From Physcomitrium patens (taxonomy: Eukaryota > Streptophyta > Bryopsida > Funariales > Funariaceae): a stretch of 64,000 bases of DNA. The notes under the pieces are model-generated. The model was not told where the DNA came from. It did no database searches and was given only the letters and a program-made list of their open reading frames with translations. The position numbers and the translations under genes are program-made. The stretch's first letter is position 1. Each line of letters opens with the position of its first letter. The stretch is taken from assembly GCF_000002425.4 (NCBI RefSeq), contig NC_037270.1:3013680-3077679 (forward strand). The letters run 5' to 3'. Below, one piece after another: positions 21,950 through 33,986 of this stretch.

Positions 21950-22389
21950 TGTCATAGACATATAATTGAAGAAGATTCTAGAAGATTTTAGAAGTTCCTA
22001 GAAGATTCTAAAAGATTCTAATATGATCTATAAAAGCTTTAGAAGGTTCTAAGATATTTTAGAAGATTTTAGTGGATTCTAAGAATATTCTAGAAGATTC
22101 TAATAGATTTTAAGAAAGTTAGAGAAGGTCATTGGAGGCTTTGGATGATTTAAAAAGTTGCCAAAGAAGGATCTTAGACTTGCTTTATTTTCAAGCTTCA
22201 TAAAAATTTCTCAAGAAGCTTTTTAGGACAGATTATATGTAGGAGAAGACTGAGCAGATCCTCAATCTCGACAATTCACTTCTTGTAATCTAGCCAAGAC
22301 CTTTTTGTCTTGTATCTAGTTATTATTCTAATATCAAACTAACTCCATTTCTTCATCTTAAATCCTTTTCTTATATATGATTCCTAACA
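21950..22389 (+). repeat. 5' LTR of element F
   Basis: TGTCATAGACATA start and CCTAACA end. It contains a decayed version of the GAA/TTC-rich region of the C LTR (21960-22110) and the transcript-start segment TCTCGACAA (about 22263-22271). The LTR is followed by TTGTTAAGA at 22392-22400. Confidence 0.85.
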
Positions 22390-22646
22390 GTTTGTTAAGA
22401 CTACCATAAAATAATATTATAAGCTTAGTCTTTTTTAATAGATAATAGATTATCCCTCTTCTTGGAAGTACTATAGCATTCTAGAGGTTGCGGATTATCC
22501 TCCTCTAGATTAATATTTTTCTTTTTTTAATATACTTTTGTTTGTTTTGTTTTTATTTTTATTTTTGTTTTTTTATTTTTTTAATTTTTTTATATTGTAG
22601 ATCAAGTTTTTTTTCCTTTGAAGACATGTGTTTCTCTAATTTTCTA

Positions 22647-23044
22647 TGGTAGAAGGTGGAAAAGTCAATATGATAGACTCTAAAGAGATCAAGTTAGATT
22701 TTATTATTAATGCTTTTGAAGCATTGAAGATCAGGATAGAGACTTTGTCAAAGCAGAAAGAAGAACTATACATGACTATACATAATGGTCGAGGAGCCAA
22801 AGCACCTCCTCCATGATATCAAATTATAATAGAGGTTCTAACTTCTCAAACAACTATGTTTGCTGCAAACATGGGAGGTGTATCCACTCAAGGCAATAAT
22901 TTGATAACAATAATAGCAAAAAAACCAAGGATCATCCTTCTAGAAAGGTTCAATGGCATCTGCTCAAAATTTTGTGGCTTTATAATCTAAGTACAATTAA
23001 TAACCTTGCTTCAATCTCAACAATATTCCACTGAAGCATCTCAT
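22647..23044 (+). pseudogene. Element F gag, N-terminal part
   Basis: Starts ATGGTAGAAGGTGGAAAAG, matching the Gag start of C, and shows the I-LLERFNG-C-KF segment near 22935-22975. It breaks at 23049, where G is inserted within the text corresponding to SRVCWLVG of C, and continues at 29428. Confidence 0.8.
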
Positions 23045-23049
23045 GTTGG
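23045..23049 (+). repeat. Target site duplication of G, left copy (GTTGG)
   Basis: GTTGG before 23050 and again at 29423-29427 after G. Removal of G and one copy restores the Gag text of F. Confidence 0.95.
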
Positions 23050-23601
23050 TGTCAAGGACAAAGACTCGATGAAGGAAAATATACACCAAAAGGCTATCTC
23101 GATATAATAAGTCAAAATATAAACAAGTAGGTATATTAAAAGGAAACTGGAATGGCTATTGCCGCAAGACAAGAAACTAAAGACTCTTGAACCTGGACTA
23201 GAAGCAAGAAAGGAGTTGACAAGAGTGAAGAAGCCTTCACTCTTGTCTCTATATATACTATCTAACTAGGGGCTACGTGGCGACGTTCTATAGGACCTCC
23301 AATATGTGTTGACTTTGTAGGACACATGCCTTGACTTACAAGGCAAGTTTTTCTACGTGTGGGCCACATAGTTAGCTTGATCTTCAAGCTAACAACATGT
23401 GTGGCACATGGCCAACTTGTTGACCACGTTTCTAATCCAAAAAGTCAATTAAAGACACCTATGAAGTCAAAGCAGCGTCTAGGAAGTTTCTAGGAAGCTT
23501 TTATATTAAATATTATGGAATTAACTTACTTTTATCTACTTTTACTTACTTCTACCTATTTCTATATGTAATTATTAGCTTACATGATTATGGCCGTGAC
23601 A
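23050..23601 (-). repeat. 3' LTR of element G (552 bp)
   Basis: Left copy in window orientation. Read on the minus strand it starts TGTCACGGCCATAATC next to a purine tract (AAAGGGGGGTAA, plus strand 23602-23613) and ends CTTTGTCCTTGACA. Confidence 0.95.
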
Positions 23602-23642
23602 TTACCCCCCTTTCTAGAGACGAGTTCCACGAAGAGCGGTCA

Positions 23643-24065
23643 TCATATGTTGAGGAAATCTATGATGCGACGAATTGTATTTGCCACATACTGTGATCTC
23701 TGTTCTCTTCGAAGATGATTGATAGGGCCTTTCAACCATCGGTAGTGTCCCATACCAGGGCGGGAAGACCACCCAGTTATTTGATCATTATTGAGGCCTT
23801 CATAACTTCCTTCGAATAGAATATTCGGAACACCATCAGGAGTTATTCCTACCTCTAGCAAAATCACCAAACATCGGGAGTCCCTTCCCAAATCGTGATA
23901 CCAAACGCGTTGTATCTCACCATCTGTTCGAGGAAGAACATGTCGTTCTTGAAGATCTTCATCTCGATTGCGTCGTCTTGAAGGTTGTGACAATCGTAAT
24001 GTCTCGTCCGGCAGGTCAGCAAACGAAGGTTCTTGAGTTGAATCCGCTGGTTGTTGGCTCTCCAT
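23643..24065 (-). CDS. Third ORF (ORF3) of element G, 140 aa
   Basis: Intact, with ATG at 24063-24065 and stop at 23643-23645. It begins 115 nt after the pol stop and is in another frame. The N-terminal third is Ser/Pro/Glu-rich with a basic run SRRRNRDED (about residues 29-37). The middle has L-V-I-LLEV and GVPNILFEGSYEG. The conserved C-terminal block is GMGHYRWLKGPINHLRREQR (about residues 107-126), then a helix ending FLNI. It is homologous to the 117-aa ORF of C although the elements are of different subfamilies. No known domain is recognised. Confidence 0.83.
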   Translation of the reverse strand: MESQQPADSTQEPSFADLPDETLRLSQPSRRRNRDEDLQERHVLPRTDGEIQRVWYHDLGRDSRCLVILLEVGITPDGVPNILFEGSYEGLNNDQITGWSSRPGMGHYRWLKGPINHLRREQRSQYVANTIRRIIDFLNI

Positions 24066-24180
24066 CTAATTAGCGTCACAAATGTAAAGAAGTTACAAAC
24101 AAGGATAGGAAATTGAATGTTATCTTGCCTCAATCTTGTCTCTTTTATAAGAGAGATTTTCATCTTGGTTTTGATGGATG

Positions 24181-27100
24181 TCATTGATGAAAAACTTTGA
24201 CTTTAGCTGATGCATTTGCTAGATTCCTGGATGGCTCCCATGTGCGTTCACTAATATCATATCCGCGCCAATGAACAAGATATTCCAGCTTATTTCGGCA
24301 CCGCCTTGAGTCTAATATCTCTTCCACCTCAAATTCTTCATTATTATCTACTTCTATAGGAGGCGGTGGCATTTGTCTTCTTCCTTGTATATCCACTGTC
24401 TTATATGGTTCAAGAAGAGATACGTGGAATACAGGATGGATCTTCATTGACTCCGATAGATGTAACCGATATGCAACTGGGTTGATCTGTTCAGAAACAG
24501 AAAAGGGGCCAAGCCTACGATAGTCCAACTTGTCACAAGGTCGAGTAGTCTTGATATTGCAACGAAGTAGTCATACCTTATCACCCACGTTGATTTGTGG
24601 TTGCTCCTTACGATATAGATCTACGTTTATCTTTTGTTGTTCTTGAGCTTCCTTCAATTGTGTCTTCATTATTGCATATAACTCTGACAACCGATTTGTC
24701 ATATCTTCTGCTGGAGGATTATCAACTTTTGAAAAATCAAAAGTATCAAGTCATGCATGATAGCCATAATTTGCAAAGAAAGGTGTTTGTTGCGTGGAAG
24801 AATGTACCGTATTATTATAAGCAAACTCTGCCAATGGCAGAAGGGTTGTCCAATCATCTTGTTGGTAGTTGATAGTACACCTTAAATACTGCTCCAAGAC
24901 TTGGTTTACGCGCTCTGTTTATCCATCAGTTTGAGGATGGAAAGCCGAAGATAGCTTTATGTCCACTTTTAAAATCTTGAAAAGGGTCTTTTAAAATCTT
25001 GACACAAATTGAGTTCCCCTATCCGATATGATATCTTTAGGTAATCCATGATAGCGATAGATATTATCAATGAAAAGCTTAGCTGTTTCTTCACCTGTGA
25101 TAGATTTTGTACATGGCACAAAATGTGCCATCTTGGTGAAATGATCTACTATCACAAATATAGAATCATAAGATCTTGAGCTTGGAAGATCTGTGATGAA
25201 ATCCATAGAAACAGAAGACCATGGTTGTTCTGGTATAGGTAATGGCTGAAGAAGTCCGTAAGGTCGATGACGAGGAATTTTTGATCTTGAACAAATATCA
25301 CATGATTGTACAAAGTCTTTGACTGACTTCCACATTTGTGGCCACCAAAAATCTCTTGATATGAGTTCCAAAGTCTTATTATATCCAAAGTGCCCTGCTG
25401 CTGGAAAGTCATGACGTGCTTGAAGAACACGTAAACGTGCTTCTCCTTCTGGAACATATAGGCGTCCTTCAAAATATAATAGATTATTCTTGAACTCAAA
25501 CTTAGAAGGATCATGAGACTTAGAAGAATTATTCTCGATATCATAAACAAGAGGGTCTGAGGACATACTGGACTGGATTTGCTTGAGAAAAGTTGAATCA
25601 ACAGTCAATGTTGATTTCATTGCTCAGAGATGAAATTGCTCCGGTTTCAAGAGGACCGTTCTTTGTTGCTCAAAAGCTGCATCTCCTTCTTTTGGTGCAA
25701 AATAAGAACGTCTAGATAGGGCATCGGATAAACCTTGTTGTTTTCCTGGCCGATAAGTGATAATGAACTCGAATCTTGACAAAGACATACTCCAACGAGC
25801 TTGACGACGATTCAACACACGTGCTGACATGAAATACTCGAGGTTCTTGTGATCTGTATACACAGTGACTGGACTAGAAGCGCCTTCTAGATAATGACGC
25901 CATTCTTGAAAGGAATCCACGATCGCAAGAAGTTCTTTATCGTGGATCTCATAATTGATCTCGGCTGCTGAGAATTTTCTTGAATGAAAAGCTATCGGAT
26001 GGAGTTTGTCATTTGTTCCCATTTGTGATAAAACTGCACCCAAGGCAAAATCTGATGCATCTGTTTCCATAAAAAATACCTTGGAAAAGTCAACACGATA
26101 CAAGACTGGTGCAGAGACAAACGATGTCTTCAAGGCTTCAAATGCTGCTTCCGCTTCTTGATTCCATTGAAATTTATCTTTACTAGTCAAGCGTGTAAGT
26201 GGAGCTACAACTCGTGAGAAATCTTTGATGAAGATCCGATAGTAATTGGCAAATCCCAAGAAACATTGGACATCTCTTACTGTCCTTGGAATCTTCCAAT
26301 CCATGATTGTTTGGACTTTCTTAGAATCCATCATGAGACCATCATTTGAAATGATGTATCCTAAAAAGTCAACTTGAGTAGTGTGAAATACACACTTTTC
26401 CATCTTGGCGTACAATCCTGCATCTCTAAGTTTTTGTAATACTTGACGAACATGTATTTCATGTTCTTCGACGTTCTTTGAATAGATCAAGATATCGTCT
26501 AGATAGTAGACGACAAAATTGTCTAAAAATTCACAAAATACATCATTCATGAGATGTTGAAAAGTAGCTGGTGCATTCATGAGTCCAAAGGGCATGACAT
26601 TATATTCGAAATGTCCATACCTGGTTCGAAACGCAGTCTTCCATTCATCTCCTTCTTTGATCCGTACTAGATTATATGCTCCTCTTAGATCTATTTTTGT
26701 ATAGATCTTAGCTTGATTCAACTGGTCAAGGAGTCCTGATATCAAAGGTAATGGATACCTGTTCTTGATTGTGATCTTGTTGAGTCCTCGATAATCAACA
26801 CACATTCGTAAAGATCCATCTTTTTTCTTTACGAATAGAATTGGAGCTCCTGCTGGAGATTTTGAATGGCGTATGAAATTCTTCGCTAAATTCTCGTCAA
26901 TATATGTCTTGAGTTCAGCCATCTCATCTTGCGATAAACTGTAAATTGGTCCAAATGGTGGCTGAGTTCCTTCCTTGAGGTCGATTGAACAATCATATGG
27001 ACGATGCTCAGGAAGAATATATGCATTCTTTTTCTCAAAAACGTCTTGATACTCCTGATATTGACTTGAAATGCCACTTGAAGTCTTTACGTTTTCAGAA

Positions 27101-27648
27101 ATAGGTGCAGCATAAATAGCAAAAGTTGATCCTTCTTTTGCTGCGTGTATAAATGCTTTTGCACCTATCAGTGCAGGTTTTACTATACTAGACTTATAAT
27201 TTTTTACTTGGTTAGTAGAACTATTAATAACGCTCTGGGAAAAGTCAAGTTTATGCGAATTTCAATCTATTCGAGGGTTATATTTTTCTAGCCAGGATAA
27301 ACCTAAAATAACTGGATTGGACGGGGATTTAATTATGTTAAAAGCTATGTAGCTATCATGACCGTCTATTGTTACTTTTATAGGATGAGTTTCATGATTG
27401 ACATCTCCAGAAGACAAGGGACGACCATCTATGACTTCTACATGTATTGGTTTAGGTTTCTGTATAAAGAGTATTTTACGACTTTTAACAAATTGTTCAT
27501 CTAAAAAACATGCTGAGGCTCCCGAATCTAATAAAACAGAGGCTTTGTAATTCTTAGGTCCTAAATATAAGTCTATTATAAAACAAGGAGAGGGTTCTGA
27601 GGAGAGAATAGGACCTTCATTAGGAATTGTACAAGGTTCCAGCTGCAC
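24181..27648 (-). pseudogene. pol of element G: protease, RT, RNase H, integrase, chromodomain
   Basis: One frame from about 27660 to TGA at 24181-24183. Protease has LLDSGASACF (about 27530). RT has CVDYRGLNK and YYLDDILIY (about 26480-26500). RNase H has ETDASDFALG (about 26060). The integrase zinc region has H..H near 25410 and C..C near 25305. The core has the SDRGTQFVSRF segment (about 25000-25030). The chromodomain is at 24250-24360 (VEEILDSRR...YLVHWRGYD). Stops are at 27259, 25621, 24988, 24919, 24751 and 24571. All fit Trp, Arg or Gln codons changed by C-to-T or G-to-A, and there is no frameshift. Confidence 0.92.
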
Positions 27649-27653
27649 GGTCC

Positions 27654-28658
27654 CTATTGTAGCTGGACGAATCCGTTTTCCGACATGTTGTCTTCTTTGA
27701 CCGTCGTACCCCTCATTTTATAGTTGCGTCGTTTCTTTGGATAATGTTGAGCAGTGTGCTTAGGTTCTCCGCAATATAAACATAATCCTTCTTGACGACG
27801 ACGAATCTTTTCTTGCTCAGTTAGAGGTTTAAAACGTATCGCGTCAATTTGCATGTCTTCTACTTCCGAATGTACGTTTGGCAAAGATGTTGATGTTGCC
27901 ATTGAGTAATAACGTTGAGGTTTCCGTGAATGATTCTCAGATCGAAATTCAAAAAGTCGATTATCACATTTTACCGCAAAATCGATTGCTTGATTCAAAG
28001 TTTGAGGATCAGGTAAGTTGAGCATCAATTTCTTTACTTCGTATTGCAATCCATAAAAAAATTGACTGATGAGTGCAGCATCATCCCACTTGATGTCAAT
28101 TGCAAGTTGTCAAAATTGTGAAGCATATATTGTTGCTGAGCGATTTCCTTGTCGCAGAATTTAGATCTTATTTGTTGCAACACGAGTTGCATCAATTTCA
28201 CCATACATAGATCGAAACTCCACCAAAAAAGCTTCCAAATTGTCCAATATTGGATTTCGTTGTTCAAGAAAAGACGAAAACCACGATAATGCAGAACCAG
28301 AAAGTAGAGTGCCAATAAACGTGACTTGTGATCCTGGAGTTGGATAACTTTGCGGTTGAAGTTCAATTGCCAATTGTACTTGATTGATGAACCCTCAAAA
28401 CTTTGATCTCGTACCATCAAATTTCTCAGGTAAGGTAATTCTTGGTTCTCTAGTGCTTATAGGGTGTTGTACAATTGGAGAAGGAATGTGATTTGTTGTA
28501 GATGTTGAAGCAGCTCCGATCATCTCTTTATCTCCACTTTCTGCTATTCTTGTTCTTTCCTGTATTGGTGAATTGAGTTGATGCATCGCAAGCATTAACT
28601 CCCTCATTTGCTCTTGCATTTGTGCCATTGCACTCTTCATTTCAACAAGCTCTGCCAT
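27654..28658 (-). pseudogene. gag of element G
   Basis: ATG at 28656-28658 (MAELVEMKSAMAQ) is preferred over an upstream in-frame ATG at 28697, because K and J share MAEL-like starts. The capsid has LPEKFDGTRSKF (about 28430), LQPQSYP and LSGSALSWFSSFLEQR (about 28265-28320). The zinc knuckle reads CLYCGEPKHTAQHY, so the last Cys is Tyr. Stops fall between open stretches at 28395, 28161 and near 28140-28050, and all segments share one frame. It ends TAG at 27654-27656, and pol follows in the -1 frame. Confidence 0.87.
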
Positions 28659-28838
28659 AATGACACTAAGAAGAAAAATTTGTTTGATATTGCTCAAGAC
28701 AAAAGAAAAGAAAGACTTGATAACAAAGAAGATACTAAGAACAATATCAGTTTAGAAGTGGGTAATCCGCAAACTTCTAATACGCTTACGTCTTGTCAAG
28801 AGAAAGGGGTAATCCACTCTTACTCAAGAAAAAACAAA

Positions 28839-28870
28839 GCTCTGATATTGTAAGCGTACTCTTGTCAATC
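28839..28870 (-). promoter_or_regulatory. Primer-site region of element G
   Basis: Minus strand: 2 nt after the LTR, TTGACAAGAGT (28868 to 28858) is perfectly complementary over 11 nt to ACTCTTGTCAA (29047 to 29037), the predicted 5' end of the RNA 31 nt downstream of a TATATATA box (29078-29071). Twenty-two nt after the LTR lies ATATCAGAGC (28848 to 28839), which resembles part of an initiator-Met primer site. Confidence 0.72.
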
Positions 28871-29422
28871 TGTCAAGGACAAAGACTCGATGAAGGAAAA
28901 TATACACCAAAAAGCTATCTCGATATAATAAGTCAAAATATAAACAAGTAGGTATATTAAAAGGAAATTGGAATGGCTATTGCCACAAGACAAGAAACTA
29001 AAGACTCTTGAACCTGGACTAGAAGCAAGAAAGGAGTTGACAAGAGTGAAGAAGCCTTCACTCTTGTCTCTATATATACTATCTAACTAGGGGCTACGTG
29101 GCGACGTTCTATAGGACCTCCAATATGTGTTGACTTTGTAGGACACATGCCTTGACTTACAAGGCAAGTTTTTCTACGTGTGGGCCACATAGTTAGCTTG
29201 ATCTTCAAGCTAGCAACATGTGTGGCACATGGCCAACTTGTTGACCATGTTTCTAATCCAAAAAGTCAATTAAAGACACCTATGAAGTCAAAGCAGGATC
29301 TAGAAAGTTTCTAGAAAGCTTCTATATTAAATATTATGGAATTAACTTACTTTTATCTACTTTTACTTACTTCTACCTATTTCTATATGTAATTATTAGC
29401 TTACATGATTATGGCCGTGACA
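28871..29422 (-). repeat. 5' LTR of element G (552 bp)
   Basis: Right copy in window orientation; promoter side on the minus strand. It contains the TATA box and transcript start described for the primer pair. It is followed on the plus strand by GTTGG (29423-29427). Confidence 0.95.
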
Positions 29423-29427
29423 GTTGG

Positions 29428-31036
29428 TTTGGTTGGAACCTTGCTATGTGATTAAGCTTTATCTTCGTTTGCTCCATTACTTCAAAAGAATTCTCTTATA
29501 GTGCACAATTTAGAAGCATTTTTGGCAGTATTTGCAGAAGCATTTGATAAACATGATAAAGTTTATTCTTCAATAACTAAAATTTAAAGCCTTCAAGAAA
29601 GAATGTATTTTGTATCAACATATGTCTCACATTTTTTAAAATTAATATGTGATATAAATTGAGGAGAAGATGCATTGACGAGCCAATTTCATTGGAGATT
29701 AAGAGGCAATATCAAGGACTTATTGTTATCCATGTCAGATCTTCTAACACTCAATGAAGCCATTAATCAAGTTGTAAAGTGCGATAACTGTTTATTTCAA
29801 TTACAACAAGATAAATGTTCCTGAATTACACCACATGTATACACCAATTATTTTGTAGCTTCTTCACCATCCAATTTTAATAAGCATTTGAAAGCAAAAG
29901 ATATATAGATTGATGCAATTTGCTTCAAACTTCTTTCTAAGCAAGAAAAAAAATATTGAAAGAAGCTTGGCCAATGCTTATATTACAGAATATTTGGCCA
30001 CAAGATTAATAATTTTTTTAAAAAATACCAGCATATATATTGAATGAGAAGTGCAATCACATCATTAAAAGCGTTGCAAGAAAATAAGAGTATCTAGCTA
30101 TAGTAAGGACCATGTAGCTAGATTCTTTACTATCACAAACCAAAAAAGATCATGTACTCTTTGCTAGCCCTTCTCGTTGTTTTATTATACATATACGGTT
30201 ACGAGTCACAAAACTAGATTGTCATGCATTACTTGACTTGGAGGCATCTGCATGTTTTATTAATGGAGAATTTTCTAGATCTTACAAAATTTGTATGATC
30301 AAAAAATCCAAAGTTGTACATATAGAAGTAATAGATGGTTGATCTTTATCCTTTAGAGACATCACTGATGAAAAGATTCTATTAAAAATAATATTTGATA
30401 ACCATAGCAACGAAGTAGTATTCAACATTATTAGATCATCATTAAGTCCAATCATTTTAGGACTCTCATGGCTTAAAAAATATAATCCAGAGATAGATTA
30501 AATATTCTAAAAGTTAAAATTTTCTCTAGTAGATCATAAAATCACCAGATCTATGAAAAAGCTTCTAACACCTGATAAGCCAAAATTTAAATGACATTTA
30601 TTTATCAGAGCTAGAACATTTGTAAAGACAACCAAACAAGATAGTATGTTTTTTATCTATGAAAATCCATAATTAAAACTTATGGTTGCTACAACAATAA
30701 TTCCAAAGGCATATAAGGATTTTACAAATATATTTGAAAAAAAAATATGGATATTGTGCCAAAGCATTGCCCTTACAATTGTGCAATTGACATTTAAGTA
30801 GGTGCTCAATTACTGTTTGGACCTATCTATAATTTATTCTAAAATGAGCTTGTGACTTTAAAAGAATATATTGAAGAAAATTTGGCTAAGAATTTTATTC
30901 GACATTCCAAGTTGTTAAGCAATATTTCAGTATTATTTATGAAGAAAAAAGATGGATCTTTACAAATGTGTGTTGATTATTGTAGACTTAATAAAATCAC
31001 GGTAAAAATTTGATATGCATTGCCATTGATATCCAA
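29428..31036 (+). pseudogene. Element F: gag end, protease, RT N-terminal part
   Basis: Gag resumes at WLVGTLL-like text and runs to the junction near 30100. The zinc knuckle near 29975 has lost its second Cys (reads CLYYRIFGH). Protease is at about 30140-30500, with LLDLEASACF replacing the usual DSGA, then VIDG and ILGLSWL. RT begins near 30840 ([12 protein letters not shown]...) and holds [10 protein letters not shown] at 30967-30996. It stops at 31036, where M1 is inserted. Confidence 0.82.
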
Positions 31037-32279
31037 TGTCATATTATAAATACTTATAATAGGTAAAAATTAGTTAAAACATATAATATATTCATAAGAC
31101 TTGGGGTGTGTTAGAATAGTTAATAGATTAATTTAAAGAGAGTGGATTTAAGAAACTTTATTTTAAATTTTATCTTTTATGGTTATAGCATTTAAAAAAA
31201 TTGTAAGACCTAAATATTTAGTATAAAGCCTTGAGAGGAGATTAGAGCCTAAAGAAGAAAATCTTAACTAATAGGAAGCTTGTTGAGAAGGATGAAAGCA
31301 AGGCATGGTTGGATGAAGGTAAGGAATAGAAAACTTCATTCCTATTGGTCAAAGGCCATACCCAATAGGCTTCAAGGAGGCTGCCCGAGGCCTTATTAGA
31401 GATTAGGGTTTCACTTTTGGGGGCAGTTGAGCTTTGGAGGCTAAAATCAGTAAGTTCAAGATTTGGAATATAATTTTAGTGAAGAATTTGTGTGATTTCA
31501 AGCTTTTGTGAAGGAGATATAGGTGTTCAAAGTTAAGGTGTCAAATTCGTACCTACTGTCAGTCTTTGAAGCATAACACATGCGTACGGAGAGCAATAAA
31601 AGATTAGCAACTCAAGTTGGAGAGAACACTTTCTTAGCTATATTTTACATATACTATTTGACAAATTCCAAATATGAATAAAGGAATTATAGGGCATTGA
31701 AGATAGCACATGTAATTCAAAGGCAATAAGTAAGTTATTTTATTGATAGTAATGGTTGGAGACTTAACTTGAGTTTTTAGACGAATTTTTGGCTCAAAAT
31801 TTTTATAAGTATGAGTTATTAAGTTAAAAAGCTATAGATCAAAGTTTCATGGTATTTGATTAATTTTGAGAGATATGAAGAAATTAGCATGTGGATATAT
31901 ATAAGCTAAGGTTTAAAGCTATTGTTAAGATTTTGATGATATCTCAAGATTCGTAATGAATTTGTAGTTGAATTTTTTTGAGGTGTTTTTTGAAAGTATA
32001 TCAGTACTTTGTACAAAATTTTAGATTATTTGGACAATCCAATCGTGAGATATGAGCTATTGAAGTTCAAGAAGCATTTCTTATAAGGATATATAAGGTT
32101 TTAAGATACTTTATCATATATTTGGGTAGTTTTTTTGGTACTTGGCTTATGTATTGATGTAATTGCCCTAAAAGACAATATATTATATATGTAAACTTAG
32201 TACTTTTATATCTTAGACTTCATTGAGCATTTAGTGGCAACCAAAAGCCAAGAACTTTCTTGAAGCAAACTCATTCTAC
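31037..32279 (+). repeat. M1: non-coding interspersed repeat in element F
   Basis: About 1.24 kb without coding capacity, inside the RT of F. TCCAA occurs on both sides (31032-31036, 32280-32284) and RT text (LPLIS.. then GLLDQLSQAK) resumes after it. A core of roughly 300 bp (31335-31640: CATTCCTATTGGTC, GGAGG.TGCCCGAGGCC, AAGGAGATATA) matches the insert at about 52105-53740 in copia element I. It starts TGTCATA, but its end is not a clean CA. A solo LTR of an unknown family is possible. Strand is arbitrary. Confidence 0.6.
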
Positions 32280-32284
32280 TCCAA

Positions 32285-33981
32285 TACTGGACTTCTTGAT
32301 CAACTTAGCCAAGCAAAGATCTTTATGAAGATTGATCTATGAGATGCTTATAACTTGGTATGTACTAAAGAAGGAGATGAATGAAAGACAATATTTTCCA
32401 TGAGGTATGGATATTTTGAATACAATGTCATGGCTTTTGGACTTACCAATGTACCAACCATATTCCAATGCTTAATGAATGACATATTTTGTGAGCATCT
32501 TGACGACTTTATTATGATCTATTTGGATGATATTCTAATCTTTTTCAAGAATCTAAAAAACCACAAAAAACATGTCCATCTTGTGCTAGAAAAGCTACAA
32601 AGTGTTAGGCTATATATAAAACTGGAGAAGTGTGTATTTCATGCACCTTAAGTCGAATTTGTTAGATATATTATTTCCAATAAAGGCCTTTTTATGGATC
32701 GAAAGAAGATACAAGCAATCATTGATTGGACAAAACCAAAAACTATATGTGATGTCGAATACTTTCTTAGATTTATAAACTTATGTAGGATTTTTATTAA
32801 AAATTACTCCAAGATTGCTACTCCTTTTATGTAATTGACATGCAAGGACAAGCTTGACTAGAATTCTGAAGTAGAGAAAGCTTTTCAAAGCTTAAAAGAT
32901 ACTTTTACAATAACTCCAATTTTGATATATCTAGATTTCAACAAGTCCTATTTTATAGAGACCAATGCATCAAACTTTGAATTAATAGCAATCTTATTGC
33001 AACATGGAAAAGATAAAAAACTTCATTTAATTATATTATATTCTAAAAAAATTTCGGTGACAAAAATTAAATACGTAATCCATGATAAAAAGCTCTTTGC
33101 TATCATAGATTCTTTTCAAGAATGGCACCACTTTCTTTAAGGTGCTTCTCATCTAGTGATTGTATATACAAATCACAAGAATCTTGAATACTTCATGTCA
33201 GTCTGAGTCTTAAACAGTCGCTTAGTACATTTGGGTATATCTTTATGATGATTTGACTTTTGTATCACATATTGATCCAAGAGCCAATAAAGATTATCAA
33301 ATACATTATCAAGACATTCCTACCTCAAATCAAAACAAGACGAGGTAGCATATAATCAACAACAAGCAACCTTGTTAAAACTTGAGCAATTTTATCTTTG
33401 AGCAACCAATGTATCAATGCTTGTGGATTTATTATTTTTTAATTAGATTCATTAAGTCTCAAATACGTATTCTCTTGTTCTTAATATCAAGTATCTTATC
33501 AACAACTTTCTTGAAGAATCTTCTAAATTTAAGTATGAAGACAATCTCTTTTTCTTTGAAAAATATTTGTTCATTCTTGAAGGGCTAACCTGCTTATGCA
33601 TTCTTCAAACATGCCATGACTTCCCTGCAATCGGACATTTTGGATTCAATAAGACCTTGAAACTTCTATCTAGAGATTTTTTATGGCCTAAAATATGGAA
33701 GGACATTAAAAAATTTGTACTATCATGTGATACTTGTTCAAGGTCAAAGAATCCTTGACATTGGCAATTTGGACTTCTTCAATCTCTTCCTATTCCAAAA
33801 TAGTCATGGTCATCTATCTCTATGGATTTAATTACATATCTTCTACCATCAAGGTCATTTCTTACTATCTTTTTAGTTGTTGATTAATTGGCTAAGATAG
33901 CATATTTAATACTTTGAAAGAAATCAATTACTAGTAAAGAAATAGCAAGACTCTTCATTGATAATGTCTATTATAATCACA
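32285..33981 (+). pseudogene. Element F: RT, RNase H, integrase N-terminal part
   Basis: RT continues with KIDL.DAYNL and an open stretch at 32400-32651 (MRYGYFEYNVMAFGLTN, YLDDIL at 32520-32537). RNase H is at 32922-33140, where the catalytic Asp of ETDAS is Asn (ETNAS). The integrase zinc region is at 33567-33758 (H..H, then CDTCSRSK). It ends at 33981, where H is inserted, and continues at 45593. Confidence 0.83.
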
Positions 33982-33986
33982 AGTTG
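33982..33986 (+). repeat. Target site duplication of H, left copy (AGTTG)
   Basis: AGTTG before the left LTR of H and at 45588-45592 after the right LTR. Joining the two flanks restores the integrase text of F (YYNHKLPN...). Confidence 0.93.

Larger units (their letters stand above)
23050..29422 (-). mobile_element. Element G: complete-length chromodomain Ty3/gypsy element
   Basis: 6,373 bp on the minus strand. LTRs of 552 bp at each end differ at about 10 positions by eye (about 1.8%). This makes G the youngest insertion measured here. The order along the minus strand is LTR, primer site, gag, pol, third ORF, purine tract, LTR. Exact 5-bp target duplication. Gag and pol each carry premature stops, while the third ORF is intact. 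Confidence 0.95.

Noticed and set aside
24597..24872. Plus-strand open frame of 91 codons inside G (similar cases at 28608-28853, 38853-39163, 39693-39893 and 58281-58535)
   Set aside because: Antisense shadows of pol or gag in the real frame.
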